The notes: generated by a model from the sequence alone, not told the origin. 64,000 bases of DNA from Roseibium porphyridii (GCF_026191725.2 NZ_CP120863.1:5498001-5562000); one strand, 5' to 3'; numbered from the stretch's first letter, positions 19,482-28,505 are shown. A program made the numbers and translations.

Positions 19482-20129
19482 TTATTTGCCAGCCAGTTCC
19501 TTGGCCTGATCAACCCAGTTGTCGCGTTCGATACGGCCCTTGAAGTTCAGGACCTCATCAACGCGGGCGATGTCTTCCGCTGAGAAGTTGACGATCTGCT
19601 CATAGGTGGTGATGCCCAGAGCGTTCAGTTTCTTCTCAAGTACCGGGCCAACGCCGGAGATCTTCTTCAGATCGTCCTTGCCTTCCGGTGCGGTGAAGAG
19701 CGGCTCAACAGCTGCGTCTTCTTTTTTCTCTGCAGCCTTGGCTTCTTCAGCTTTCGGCTCTTCGGCTTTTTTCGGCGCTGCCTTTTTCGGCGCAGCCTTC
19801 TTGGCCGGCTTTGCACCACCGGTCAGGATGTCGGTCACCTTTACCAGGGTGAAGGACTGACGGTGGCCATTGCGGCGGCGTGAATTCTGACGCCGGCGCT
19901 TCTTGAAAATTATTACCTTGCGGCCGCGGCCCTGCTCGACCACTTCTGCAACTACGCTGGCACCTTCAACAGTCGGTGCGCCAACGGTTGTGTCGGTGTC
20001 GTTGCCAACCATAAGCACTTCATCAAAAGTGACGGTGCTGCCGGCTTCGGCTTCAAGTTTTTCGACCTTCAGGAGGTCATCTGCGGCAACAGTATACTGT
20101 TTGCCACCGGTTTTGATCACTGCGAACAT
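19482..20129 (-). CDS. rplU: 50S ribosomal protein L21 with C-terminal helix-hairpin-helix extension
   Basis: The first 102 or so residues are a standard L21, which binds 23S rRNA, beginning [14 protein letters not shown] and including the basic [17 protein letters not shown] low-complexity Lys/Ala/Glu linker follows (about 105-150). The tail of about 65 residues carries [20 protein letters not shown] and [20 protein letters not shown], a helix-hairpin-helix-like fold seen in several alphaproteobacterial proteins. Total length is 215 residues, about twice an ordinary L21. AGAAGGA lies upstream of the ATG at 20129; the GTG at 20138 is an alternative. Confidence 0.95.
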   Translation of the reverse strand: MFAVIKTGGKQYTVAADDLLKVEKLEAEAGSTVTFDEVLMVGNDTDTTVGAPTVEGASVVAEVVEQGRGRKVIIFKKRRRQNSRRRNGHRQSFTLVKVTDILTGGAKPAKKAAPKKAAPKKAEEPKAEEAKAAEKKEDAAVEPLFTAPEGKDDLKKISGVGPVLEKKLNALGITTYEQIVNFSAEDIARVDEVLNFKGRIERDNWVDQAKELAGK

Positions 20130-20697
20130 GTCTCGCACGTCCTTCTTTTCGTTTTTGACATGCCGTTCAAGATCCTGATGGATCGTTGATCCGGCTGTAT
20201 TCAGGTCGACCTCAGGCGCCAGTCTCCCCGCGAACGGTTGACAGGTCTTTGTGACGGGTTTCGCTTAAAGCTTGATTGCCCGGCAGGCCTAGAACGACAA
20301 AGAAAACCCGAAAAAGCTAACCTTTTCGAGCCCGCGCAATATAATCGGCACGCGGAGGATGTCAAACGGAAATACGGTCGAGCGCTGCTAAAAAGCGCAG
20401 CGGAATGAATCGCTTGGTGCAAGTGAGCCGGCTTTCTTCCGGCAAGTCAACTGAGAGGCTGCAATTCGCTTGTCTACGCACAAAGCTCACTCGTAGTGCT
20501 TTCGTGTCCCGAACCGGGTCCAACTATGTCAAGAACGGCCTGAAAACAGGCTCAACCGTGCGTATCCGCGCGCGGATTCCAATCGGTTTCCACCGATATC
20601 GACAATCGGGGTGAAGAACTGAAATCCGGACTTGCGGGCTGTACGGAGCTTGTCTATGTTCCGCGCCACTTGAGACCCGTTTTTCTCAAAGTGCCGC
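20130..20697. other. Intergenic region between rplU and tRNA-Ser
   Basis: This stretch of nearly 570 bases should contain the rplU-rpmA promoter and leader on the minus strand. Short open frames occur but show no coding character or recognisable family. I see no second tRNA, riboswitch or operator that I could defend. Confidence 0.5.
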
Positions 20698-20787
20698 GGA
20701 GAGGTGCCGGAGTGGTTGAACGGGGCGGTCTCGAAAACCGTTGAGCGCGCAAGCGTTCCGGGGGTTCGAATCCCCCTCTCTCCGCCA
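20698..20787 (+). tRNA. tRNA-Ser (anticodon CGA)
   Basis: A 90-base class II tRNA. The acceptor GGAGAGG pairs with TCTCTCC, followed by discriminator G and an encoded CCA. The anticodon stem GCGGT/ACCGT encloses the loop CTCGAAA (anticodon CGA, reads UCG). A long variable arm follows (TTGAGCGCGCAAGCGTTCC), then the T-arm GGGGG-TTCGAAT-CCCCC. Serine identity follows from the anticodon and the long variable arm. Confidence 0.97.
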
Positions 20788-20974
20788 TTTTTCATGAAGC
20801 TCTGGCGTTTGCTGCACATATAGCGGTACCAGAACAACTAATTCATAATCTTCAAGGTCGAGTTTAGGTCACTCAACTTATCCATCGGGCGTATGTTGGG
20901 CAAACATCTGCCAAATGGACCGAACTCGGACCAATCGAACCTTGCAGCATGACAAACTAGCGCTCGCTTAGACC

Positions 20975-21352
20975 CTATTCTGATTGCCAGAGTTGAACGA
21001 CGTTTCCTTCTGGATCTACTATGTCCTGAACAAGATACTGTCGGAATTTCCAGAGCTTTGCGCCCGGAACAGGTCTGCCGCCGAACTTCAATATTTCGTG
21101 CAAAGTGTCTTCAATCGAAGACGTCTCAAGTATTAGCTTCAACGGTGTTGCTGAGCGAATGGCAGGAGGGTCGTTGATGACGATCTGAGACGCAATTTCG
21201 CTTGGTGCTTGAAGTATAATGAGCTCGGAACCTCTATTCGTAATGGCAGAGAACTCTCCTTTTCTTTCGTCGGTAATCTGACCACCAATTTGAAGGTAAA
21301 ACTGAGTCAGGTTTTCGAGGCTCTTTGCATATAAAACTGCGCCTTTTAGCAT
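20975..21352 (-). CDS. VOC (glyoxalase/bleomycin-resistance) family protein
   Basis: A 125-residue single-domain VOC protein: LKGAVLYAKSLENLTQFYLQ at the N-terminus and DPEGNVVQLWQ at the C-terminus, the usual first and last strands of a glyoxalase-fold half. A metal-binding Glu may lie in the first conserved region. No substrate can be assigned. I chose the ATG at 21352 (GAGAAG upstream); the longer frame to 21448 has an N-terminus unlike the family. Base composition is more AT-rich than that of the core genes across the tRNA. Confidence 0.75.
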   Translation of the reverse strand: MLKGAVLYAKSLENLTQFYLQIGGQITDERKGEFSAITNRGSELIILQAPSEIASQIVINDPPAIRSATPLKLILETSSIEDTLHEILKFGGRPVPGAKLWKFRQYLVQDIVDPEGNVVQLWQSE

Positions 21353-21451
21353 TTTATTCTTCTCTCTCGGGTGACCGATTAGCCGACATTCGTGCCACTT
21401 GCACCATTTGGTACTTTGAGCTGATTGCAGACTTTGACTCTTGTTCAATTC

Positions 21452-21580
21452 CTACATGGGAGATACTTCAGCGTATTCCTCGTCTGGCTCCGCTAGGGCC
21501 GTTAGAATTGCTCCCCAGCGCTCCAGCTCTCCGGAAATGTCGCCAAAAAGGTTCCGACATTCTCCCAGCAGGTCCGCCAT
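21452..21580 (-). CDS. Small ORF, possibly the rest of a broken gene
   Basis: This 42-codon frame reads MADLLGECRNLFGDISGELE, then a tryptophan-containing acidic helix ending in PDEEYAEVSPM. It looks more protein-like than the competing frames, but I recognise no family. It is in the same frame as the small ORF just upstream (21611-21769), separated from it by one TGA and about ten codons that also read sensibly (ISQTIAHFWK). The pair may be one gene with a premature stop, or two small genes. Confidence 0.3.
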   Translation of the reverse strand: MADLLGECRNLFGDISGELERWGAILTALAEPDEEYAEVSPM

Positions 21581-21610
21581 TTTCCAAAAATGCGCTATTG
21601 TTTGCGATAT

Positions 21611-21769
21611 TCATAGCCGCTCCAGATCAATGACTTCTCGTTTTTCAAAACCCATTTTCCGACGTCCAGTTGAGCCATCAAATGCAGGCCGTAAGGTTTT
21701 TTCATCATACGCAAGTGCCTTCTTTCCGAACAAAACTACCGTGTGTCTTGGAAACGTGGACATTCGCAT
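21611..21769 (-). CDS. Small ORF, unknown 52-residue basic protein
   Basis: A 52-codon frame starting MRMSTFPRHTVVLFGKKALA and ending in GFEKREVIDLERL. Composition is balanced and strongly charged, unlike a random frame, but there is no clear ribosome-binding site and no family I can name. The downstream frame stays open after its TGA (see 21452-21580). It could be a real small gene or the first part of a decayed one. Confidence 0.3.
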   Translation of the reverse strand: MRMSTFPRHTVVLFGKKALAYDEKTLRPAFDGSTGRRKMGFEKREVIDLERL

Positions 21770-21948
21770 CAACTACCGCCTGCGAAAACAGCTTCTGAAC
21801 AACGCGCCCTGTGTATTGAGGTTCTGTAAGGCCGTTCCTATATTCAGCAGAGACACGAGATCCGGTAGAGATACAAGGAACTGGAACAAGACGATGGACC
21901 ACACGCTCACCACCTGAACCCAGAGGTTTGCAATCGTGAGCATCTTCC

Positions 21949-23523
21949 ATGTCTTCTATCGTTATCGCCAACCTGAGTTGGCAAACTCCTGACAACACCT
22001 TTCTTTTCGACAATTTGAATCTGACTTTCGGGCCGGTCCGAACGGGACTTGTCGGTCGAAACGGTACAGGCAAGACGACCCTCTTGCGTCTGATCTGCGG
22101 TGAGATCGCTCCTGTGAGCGGCAAGATCATTAAACCGCCATCGGTCGGTTTCCTCCGGCAGGATCCTGCACAGCACCCCAACGAGACGCTAGCCGATCTA
22201 TTCGATGTTCGTGATCAACTCGCCCTTCTGGATCGTGCGGAACGCGGTGAGGCAACGGCGGAAGATCTGGCAAATACTGATTGGACATTGGAGGCCCGAC
22301 TGGGCGCAGCCCTCTCAAACCTGGGGCTCGAACAGCCTATCGACCTGCCGGTCAGTTCCCTCTCCGGTGGGCAGCGCACGCGTGCGGCTCTCGCCGCGCT
22401 GATGTTCGCAGAACCGGATGTACTCTTGCTGGATGAACCAACCAATCACCTCGACGAAGCGGGACGCCGCAGTGTGATCGACGCACTACGGGCGTGGAAC
22501 GGTTGCGCGATTATTGCCAGCCACGACCGGATTTTGCTGGGGGCGATGGACGCAATCGTCGAGCTGACGAGCCTTGGTGCGCGCAGCTACGGTGGCAATT
22601 ACGAAACCTATCGCCAAAAGAAAGCCGCTGAATTGGCACACTCCGAAGCCGAACTCGCGCGGGCAGAACAGGCCGTCACACATACGCAAGCACGTGCGCA
22701 GCTGGCCATGGAACGAAAGGCCCGCACCGACCGGCAAGGCAAACAACTCCGCGCATCCGGCAGCCAGTCCAAGCTCATTCTAAATGCTGCAAAAGAACGA
22801 AGTCAGTCTTCAGGCAGTGCTGCAGCACGTCTTAAACGCCGCCAGGCCCAGGCCGCCGCTGATGTTTTGGAAGCGGCGCAGAAGTCCGTCGAGATCTTGC
22901 AGCCCCTCAAGATGGATATTCCTCCATCCGGACTTGCTGCCGGTCGTGATGTGCTGCGCGTTGAGGACCTCAGGTTCCGATATTCAGGTGGGGCACCCCT
23001 GCTTCAGGACGTATCCTTTGCGGTTCGCGGACCGGAACGTGTCGCGATTGAAGGCAGGAATGGGTCGGGCAAATCGACTTTACTTGCGTGCATCCACGGC
23101 GATCTTCAACCACAAAGCGGATCTGTCTCGGTTCATGTTCCAACGGCACTTTTGGATCAGGATCTTAGCCTGCTGAAACCGGAAGAGACCGTACGAGACG
23201 CCTTTGCGCGGCTCGACCCGGATGCCGGCGAGAATGAGCGACGGGCGATCCTGGCGCGATTTCTGTTTCGAGGAGATGACGCAAAGCAGAAGGTCGGATC
23301 TCTCAGCGGCGGACAGCGCTTGCGCGCTGGTCTTGCCTGCACGCTCGGGCATAGCAGACCACGCCAACTCCTGCTGCTGGATGAGCCGAACAATCATCTC
23401 GACATCGAGGCGATCGAAATTCTTGAAAGGGCGTTGACCGACTACGATGGCGCGATCCTGGTTGTCAGTCACGATGAAGCATTTCTGCAGAACATTCGCG
23501 TGGAACGAACGCTTTCCCTTTGA
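21949..23523 (+). CDS. ABC-F family ATP-binding protein
   Basis: A 524-residue soluble protein with two ABC ATPase domains and no membrane segment, the layout of ABC-F translation factors. Domain 1 has Walker A GRNGTGKT, signature LSGGQ and Walker B LLLDEPTNHLD. Domain 2 has GRNGSGKS, LSGGQ and LLLDEPNNHLD. A charged linker with many Lys, Arg and Gln (about residues 220-320) joins them. ABC-F proteins bind the ribosomal E site and relieve stalls or antibiotic inhibition; which one this is cannot be told. The start lacks a strong ribosome-binding site. Confidence 0.9.
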   Translation: MSSIVIANLSWQTPDNTFLFDNLNLTFGPVRTGLVGRNGTGKTTLLRLICGEIAPVSGKIIKPPSVGFLRQDPAQHPNETLADLFDVRDQLALLDRAERGEATAEDLANTDWTLEARLGAALSNLGLEQPIDLPVSSLSGGQRTRAALAALMFAEPDVLLLDEPTNHLDEAGRRSVIDALRAWNGCAIIASHDRILLGAMDAIVELTSLGARSYGGNYETYRQKKAAELAHSEAELARAEQAVTHTQARAQLAMERKARTDRQGKQLRASGSQSKLILNAAKERSQSSGSAAARLKRRQAQAAADVLEAAQKSVEILQPLKMDIPPSGLAAGRDVLRVEDLRFRYSGGAPLLQDVSFAVRGPERVAIEGRNGSGKSTLLACIHGDLQPQSGSVSVHVPTALLDQDLSLLKPEETVRDAFARLDPDAGENERRAILARFLFRGDDAKQKVGSLSGGQRLRAGLACTLGHSRPRQLLLLDEPNNHLDIEAIEILERALTDYDGAILVVSHDEAFLQNIRVERTLSL

Positions 23524-23563
23524 AGCCAAATTTGAGCGTTTACCTGGCGATCAAGTCTGGTTG

Positions 23564-24040
23564 TTATTGATCGGTCTCAAGTCGGAACTTAAGGAATTTT
23601 GCACCGTCATACTCAATCTCGCCGATACAGTGCGCTCCAATCCGCTTGAGAGCCCCCAGGTTCTTGCGGGATGGCGGCAAAAGAAATGTCACGAATGGAA
23701 TGCGTTCGTCTGCTTTCGCAAACTCCAACGCCTTTTTCGATATCGAAGTTCCCAGACCGAAGGCATCGGGCCGCAGAACCAGTCCGAAATCCCACTCATC
23801 ACCCTCTTTCTGAAAACCGCCCCAACCAACATAGCGGCCATCTGACAATATCGCCCAGTGGCCGAGCCCATCGCGCTCCCAGCACTTTTCCTTCTGAGTA
23901 ACAAAATTCGCCACAGCTGCCGCGTCCCATTCGAATGTCAAAAGCGGCATGTGTTCCGCGACCCTTGGGTCAGACATGTGAGACTCAATCTCGGCGGGCT
24001 CAATGTCAGGCAGACGGGCAAAAGCGATGTTGTGTCTCAA
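23564..24040 (-). CDS. GNAT family N-acetyltransferase
   Basis: A 158-residue protein with a GNAT-like layout: IEPAEIESHMSDPRVAEHMP at the N-terminus, GHWAILSDGRYVGWGGFQ for the central strands, LVLRPDAFGLGTSISKKALE for the cofactor helix and SRKNLGALKRIGAHCIGEIE near the end. It starts at a TTG (24040), with AAGGGA upstream. It converges on the ABC-F gene with a 40-base gap. Substrate unknown. Confidence 0.8.
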   Translation of the reverse strand: MRHNIAFARLPDIEPAEIESHMSDPRVAEHMPLLTFEWDAAAVANFVTQKEKCWERDGLGHWAILSDGRYVGWGGFQKEGDEWDFGLVLRPDAFGLGTSISKKALEFAKADERIPFVTFLLPPSRKNLGALKRIGAHCIGEIEYDGAKFLKFRLETDQ

Positions 24041-24445
24041 GGCAAGTTCCCTTGGCAGTTAAATGATGGACTAGGGGTGTCCTGCTCGAGCAGCGAACAG
24101 CGCAGTCTTAAGTTGACCATTTCATCCACTCATATGTGGTGGCCAGGCGCAATTTGGAGAGCCAGTCTGTTGAGCGTTTGTCAAAAGCTGCGGTGAATTT
24201 TAGACGTTACTTTTTCCATCCGTCCGAAATCTGAATGGCCAAATGGCCTACAAAAGTGCTCTCAGCCTGATCACATCAATGTCTGCTTTGGTGCGGCATT
24301 CAACCAACAGGCATTTTGGCGGGCGTGTGCGAGCGCGCAAGAGACCGCCGTGAGGTCAGATCGCAATTGAGCCCAAATGTGTGTTGCTCTACTTAATAAG
24401 GCAACAAACTCGTTGCACAAATACCTCTGGAAGGGCAGTCACAGC
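24041..24445. other. Intergenic region between divergent GNAT and VOC genes
   Basis: This stretch of about 400 bases separates divergently oriented genes and must hold both promoters. No convincing operator, RNA or small gene was seen. The only clear element is the GGAAGGG ribosome-binding site before the VOC gene at 24446. Confidence 0.45.
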
Positions 24446-24859
24446 ATGATTGCATACGTCACTGTTGGTGCTGATGACATCGCGCGGGCAAAGCAGTTCT
24501 ACTCCGCGATTCTGCCGGCCCTTGACTATACGCTGGAAGAGAGTCCCGAGGGCCTGAGCTATACGCTGCCTGTCAAATCAGGACAGTCTGCCGTTCAGCC
24601 GGAATTCTATGTCAAACCTCCCTTTGACGGAAATACGGCGTCCGCTGGCAACGGCGCCATGATTGCCTTTGAAGCTCGCAGTCAGCAGCAGGTTCGAGAC
24701 CTTCACGCCGCTGCGCTCGCCGCCGGCGGCACTGACGAGGGCCAGCCGGGCTTCCGTGCCTCATACGGTCCCCGTTTTTACGTCGGCTACCTTCGCGATC
24801 CGCAGGGCAACAAGATTGCACTTTTCTCCAGCAATCCTGATGAGCCCGGACGGGACTGA
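24446..24859 (+). CDS. VOC family protein (glyoxalase-like)
   Basis: A 137-residue glyoxalase-fold protein: MIAYVTVGADDIARAKQFYS at the start, AMIAFEARSQQQVRDLHAAA in the middle and YVGYLRDPQGNKIALFS at the end. This layout is common in small VOC proteins of unknown function. The ATG at 24446 has a GGAAGGG ribosome-binding site; an in-frame upstream ATG at 24377 adds unrelated residues. Confidence 0.85.
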   Translation: MIAYVTVGADDIARAKQFYSAILPALDYTLEESPEGLSYTLPVKSGQSAVQPEFYVKPPFDGNTASAGNGAMIAFEARSQQQVRDLHAAALAAGGTDEGQPGFRASYGPRFYVGYLRDPQGNKIALFSSNPDEPGRD

Positions 24860-25521
24860 TCGCAGCATGATTTCCTGATCTTAGAGTTCTTGGAAAGGCC
24901 AATGGACCTGACCAAGACCGACTTTCTTCAGGATCGGCAGCGGCAAATTGACAGACTAAGTAAGAGCGAGATTTTCAATTCTTAATAGATAATCATCAAA
25001 TATCTAAGAATAATGCAAACTAAAATACTTGAGCTTAATCCGAACATGTAAAAATTTTATTTTTATTTATTACGTTCAATGTAATACGTAATTCTAATAA
25101 TCCTTACGTAATTTTATGATAAGAAGACACTTCTTGGTTTCCAAACATTGCATCACACTGCGGCTAGTCCCGAATTGGTGAGGGAGACCGCTTATGCCAA
25201 AAAATATGTATTTCGCACTGACTCGCATCCTTAAAGTGTTGCATATGGCAAATAAAGACAACAGGAAGTACACACAAAGCATTCTATTCACTTGCAAGAG
25301 ATTTGCAGAGTGAAGTGCTTAAATAGTTGTTTAACACACAAAATGAACCGCTCAGGGAGAATACCCAAATTGTGTGCTGAAGTATTGAGATACACTGTGT
25401 TTGGTGAACTTCGACTTCTCAGTTAGCCGTGGGCATTGGATTTTGACCTCCGGGTCTCAACAGGATCGGACTTGGTGTTTGAGCATGATTTCAAAGCGCA
25501 GAAGCACCCGCTTTTTTGGAC
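24860..25521. other. AT-rich gene-poor stretch
   Basis: About 660 bases between convergent genes, markedly AT-rich from about 24960 to 25340. A 27-codon frame at 24901-24984 (MDLTKTDFLQDRQRQIDRLS) has GGAAAGG upstream and may be a small peptide or a gene remnant. TACGTAATT occurs at 25085 and 25105, exactly 20 bases apart, with TACGTTCAA at 25071. A 67-codon minus frame at 25094-25297 has no recognisable features and I do not call it. Confidence 0.45.
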
Positions 25522-26802
25522 CTATTCGAACAGCGACGGCAGGTACATTGAGAACGCAGGTACATACGTGATCAGCATAAGGGCCACGAACAGTGCCAGA
25601 TAGAACGGCCAGATGGATTTCAGGGCCTCTTCGATCTTGATCTTGCCGACGGCGCAGCCAACGAAAAGACAGGTGCCGACAGGCGGTGTGCACAGTCCGA
25701 GACCAAGATTGACCAGCATCATGATGCCGAACTGCACCGGGTCCATACCAAGGTCACGAGCGATTGGCAGGAAAATCGGTGTGCAGATCAGGATCAGGGC
25801 AGCCATGTCCATGATCATTCCGAGCATGAGCAACATCAGATTGATCATCAACAGGATGGCGATCTTGTTTTCGGAGATACCAAGGAGAAATTCGCTGAGT
25901 TTTGTCGGCACCTGATAAAGCGCCAGAAGATAGGCAAAAGAGCTCGCAAACCCGATCAGGATCATCACCATCGCGGTTGTTCTGAGGGCTGAGGTGACGG
26001 AGACGACAAATTCGTTCCATCCGAGCGTTCGATAGGCAACGGCTGTCAGAACGAGCGCATAGATGGCACCGAAGGCGCCAGACTCAGTGACGGTGAAGAT
26101 GCCGGACAACACGCCGCCGACAATGATCACGGCTGTGATCAGGCCCGGGATTGCAGTGATGGCCGTTTGCGCAACGACCTGCCAGCCAGGGAAAGGTTCA
26201 GATCCGTAATTGTGTTTCAAAGCCACGAAGTAGGCGGCAATAGCCAGACACAGGCACATGAGAATGCCCGGAATCACGCCAGCCAGAAACAATTTGGAGA
26301 TCGAGATGCCCCCACCGGCGGCAACAACGAAAATGATCATGTTGTGGCTCGGCGGAATAACAATGCCTGCGATAGACGATGTCACGGTCACGTTAACCGC
26401 GTAGTCCGGCCGGTAGCCCTTTTCCTTCATGACAGGAATGAGCAGCGACCCAAGCGCCGAGATATCTGCAATGGCAGAGCCGGAAATGCCGCCGAACAGC
26501 ATGCTTGAGAATATATTGACCGACGCCAGACCGCCGCGAATATGGCCGACCAGTGAGGATGCGAATTTAACAAGCCGGACGGCGATCCCTCCATGCAGCA
26601 TCAGTTCTCCGGCAAACACGAAAAACGGGATGGCCAGCAAAGAAAAGGTGGTGACCCCCGAAATGGTCCGCTGAAAGGTCATCAGCAAGGGGAAGCCTTC
26701 GTACCAGAATGCCGCCGCCGCAGATATTCCCATGGCAAACGCAACAGGCACACCAAGAACGACGCTGACGGCAAAAACACCCAGCAAAATTGCGAGACCC
26801 AT
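25522..26802 (-). CDS. TRAP transporter large permease (DctM-type)
   Basis: A 426-residue inner-membrane protein with about 12 hydrophobic segments, the large (12-TM) subunit of a tripartite periplasmic transporter that drives solute uptake with a sodium or proton gradient. Family stretches include MLFGGISGSAIADISALG, IPPSHNMIIF and GLCTPPVGTCLFVG. It starts just after the DctQ stop (TGAGATG), so translation is coupled. It sits beside uronate-degrading genes, so unsaturated uronates or related sugar acids are likely substrates (inference). Confidence 0.92.
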   Translation of the reverse strand: MGLAILLGVFAVSVVLGVPVAFAMGISAAAAFWYEGFPLLMTFQRTISGVTTFSLLAIPFFVFAGELMLHGGIAVRLVKFASSLVGHIRGGLASVNIFSSMLFGGISGSAIADISALGSLLIPVMKEKGYRPDYAVNVTVTSSIAGIVIPPSHNMIIFVVAAGGGISISKLFLAGVIPGILMCLCLAIAAYFVALKHNYGSEPFPGWQVVAQTAITAIPGLITAVIIVGGVLSGIFTVTESGAFGAIYALVLTAVAYRTLGWNEFVVSVTSALRTTAMVMILIGFASSFAYLLALYQVPTKLSEFLLGISENKIAILLMINLMLLMLGMIMDMAALILICTPIFLPIARDLGMDPVQFGIMMLVNLGLGLCTPPVGTCLFVGCAVGKIKIEEALKSIWPFYLALFVALMLITYVPAFSMYLPSLFE

Positions 26803-26803
26803 C

Positions 26804-27340
26804 TCAGCTTACCTTTTCTTTGTTTTCGTAGATCTCACCGCGCAAGGCGCATCGTCCGCGCAGCAGAAAGCGGGCTCCGGCAAAGACAACCATCAATCCG
26901 CCGCAGGCAACCGCAGCTGCGGTTCTTATGCTTTCAGGAATGTTGAGCATGGGCAGCAACGTCGACCAGCCGAAGTTGAAGAGCTCAAGACCAGCGACCA
27001 GCATCACGCCACCAAAGACGGCAAGCACGAAATCCGTCAGAAGCAGCAGCAATTGTCTGATCTTTGGCGGAAGAGCATCGCGAACAAGGGTGACGCCAAG
27101 GTGGGACTCCTCGTGAATGCCTACGGCAGCACCAAGGAAAGTGATGTAACAAATGAGAAGAAGAGCGAGCTGTTCGACCCAGGTGGGGGTTTGATTGAGA
27201 ACGTATCGCCCGAACACGAGCCAGCCGAACGTTGCAACGAGAACGACGAGAGCCACAGACCCTACCAACACGCAGACACGTTTCAACCAGACCAGCCAAA
27301 GTTCGAGCCGGTCCAGTAAGCTTCCGGTGTGCGACATCAT
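26804..27340 (-). CDS. TRAP transporter small permease (DctQ-type)
   Basis: A 178-residue protein with four transmembrane segments and the DctQ-type core FGRYVLNQTPTWVEQLALLL followed by ITFLGAAVGIHEESHLGV. It is the small membrane subunit that pairs with the DctM protein encoded just downstream. I chose the first of two adjacent ATGs at 27340, with GGGGGA just upstream; a longer frame crosses the hairpin after the binding-protein gene and is unlikely. Confidence 0.9.
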   Translation of the reverse strand: MMSHTGSLLDRLELWLVWLKRVCVLVGSVALVVLVATFGWLVFGRYVLNQTPTWVEQLALLLICYITFLGAAVGIHEESHLGVTLVRDALPPKIRQLLLLLTDFVLAVFGGVMLVAGLELFNFGWSTLLPMLNIPESIRTAAAVACGGLMVVFAGARFLLRGRCALRGEIYENKEKVS

Positions 27341-27357
27341 ATTCCCCCAAATAGAAA

Positions 27358-27388
27358 GGGGCCGTGCCGGAAGATTCAGCACGGCCCC
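27358..27388 (-). terminator. Intercistronic hairpin between TRAP dctP and dctQ
   Basis: A 10-bp perfect stem (GGGGCCGTGC / GCACGGCCCC) with an 11-base loop lies between the binding-protein stop (27398) and the small permease start (27340). It probably stabilises the binding-protein message or partly terminates it, giving more binding protein than permease. Confidence 0.75.
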
Positions 27389-27397
27389 TATCCGCTA

Positions 27398-28396
27398 TTA
27401 TTCTGCGTTTTTGAACATCTCGACAAGTCCGGCCAGATCCGGGCTTTGCTCAAGGAATTGCGCATAAACCGGTTCCATGGCTGCCTGGAATGCTGCCTTG
27501 TCAGCAATCTCGTTCACGGCAACACCACCTTCAGCGACTTTGGCCATGCTTGCAGCTTCCCGCTCCTGCCACAGCTTGCGCTGAAGCTCGGTGCTGTTGC
27601 GGCCGGCCTCAATGACAATTGCCTGCTGCTCAGGCGTCAGGGAATCGAAGGTCCGCTTGCTCATGCACAGGCACTCGGGAATGATCAGGTGCTGTGTCAG
27701 GGAATAAAATTGAGCAACCTCGAAATGGTTGGTGGATTCGTAGGACGGTGGATTGTTCTCTGCGCCGTCCACGACGCCGGTCTTGATTGCCTGATAGACT
27801 TCCGCGAAGGCCATTGGGGTTGCGTTTCCACCCATGGAGTCAACCATGCCGACGAAGAGATCGTTGTTCATGACGCGGATCTTCATGCCTGTCAGATCAG
27901 CAGGTTCCGTGATCGCTTTTGCGGATGTGTAGAATGAACGGGCGCCGGCATCATAATATCCGAGCGCAACAAGGCCTTTGGCCTCCAGACCTTTGCTGAG
28001 CGCCTTGCCCGGCTCACCGTCCATGACTTCATACATTTGCGAAACGCTTTTGAAGATGAACGGCAGCGACACCACGTTTGCTTCCGGAACAACCTGACCC
28101 ATCGGCCCAAGGCTGAAGACTCCGAAATCGATCACGCCGAGACGGGTTTGCTCGATTGCGTCGGGCTGCGAACCAAGCACGCCCGCATGGAAGACTTTAC
28201 CGCTTATTTCGCCGCCGGTTTTTTCGTCGACCTCTTTCAGGAATGCTTCCATTCCGTGTGAAACAGGGTAGTCCTCGACATGGATATTCCAGCCGCGCAA
28301 GTCACGTGCTTCGGCAGCAACGGTTGCGAATGCAAGGCTTGCGGCAACGACTGAACCAAACAGCATGCCAGCTTTCTTTGAATTGAACAGGGTCAT
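27398..28396 (-). CDS. TRAP transporter substrate-binding protein (DctP-type)
   Basis: A 332-residue periplasmic binding protein with an N-terminal signal peptide ending near AEARD. The DctP-family ligand region is present: LTGMKIRVMNND with the conserved carboxylate-binding Arg, AEVYQAIKTGVVDGAENN and PSYESTNHFEV. GGGAGG precedes the ATG. It is first in its TRAP operon; promoter elements shared with the lyase locus lie just upstream. Confidence 0.92.
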   Translation of the reverse strand: MTLFNSKKAGMLFGSVVAASLAFATVAAEARDLRGWNIHVEDYPVSHGMEAFLKEVDEKTGGEISGKVFHAGVLGSQPDAIEQTRLGVIDFGVFSLGPMGQVVPEANVVSLPFIFKSVSQMYEVMDGEPGKALSKGLEAKGLVALGYYDAGARSFYTSAKAITEPADLTGMKIRVMNNDLFVGMVDSMGGNATPMAFAEVYQAIKTGVVDGAENNPPSYESTNHFEVAQFYSLTQHLIIPECLCMSKRTFDSLTPEQQAIVIEAGRNSTELQRKLWQEREAASMAKVAEGGVAVNEIADKAAFQAAMEPVYAQFLEQSPDLAGLVEMFKNAE

Positions 28397-28433
28397 TGGT
28401 TCCTCCCTTTTGACCTGATAAAACGATACGCAA

Positions 28434-28450
28434 TTTACAAATATTTACAA
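28434..28450. promoter_or_regulatory. Tandem TTTACAA half-sites upstream of TRAP operon
   Basis: TTTACAA occurs at 28434 and 28444, exactly 10 bases apart, about 40 bases before the dctP start. The same half-site pair recurs upstream of the alg ABC operon, rraA and kdgF, suggesting one regulator, most simply the local GntR/FCD protein (inference). Confidence 0.55.
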
Positions 28451-28489
28451 GTTAAAAAATCAATAAAACAAATTAATTTCGCGACTTGT

Positions 28490-28505
28490 TTAAGCGATTG
28501 TTTTA
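28490..28505. promoter_or_regulatory. 16-bp repeat motif (copy 1) upstream of TRAP operon
   Basis: TTAAGCGATTGTTTTA is identical to 31831-31846 and close to 36877-36892. An inverse partner AATAAAACAA lies at about 28462-28471, giving a wide inverted repeat. It may be an operator or a shared promoter element for the uronate genes. Confidence 0.5.

Noticed and set aside
20405..20614. 69-codon plus-strand frame before tRNA-Ser
   Set aside because: Low-information basic sequence without ribosome-binding site or homology; probably non-coding.
25094..25297. 67-codon minus-strand frame in the AT-rich gap
   Set aside because: Hydrophobic and cysteine-rich by chance, with no ribosome-binding site and no family match that I recognise.
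20698..25500. Possible genomic island at tRNA-Ser
   Set aside because: The stretch is more AT-rich and mixed in content, but there is no integrase, no repeated tRNA 3' end and no mobility gene within the window.
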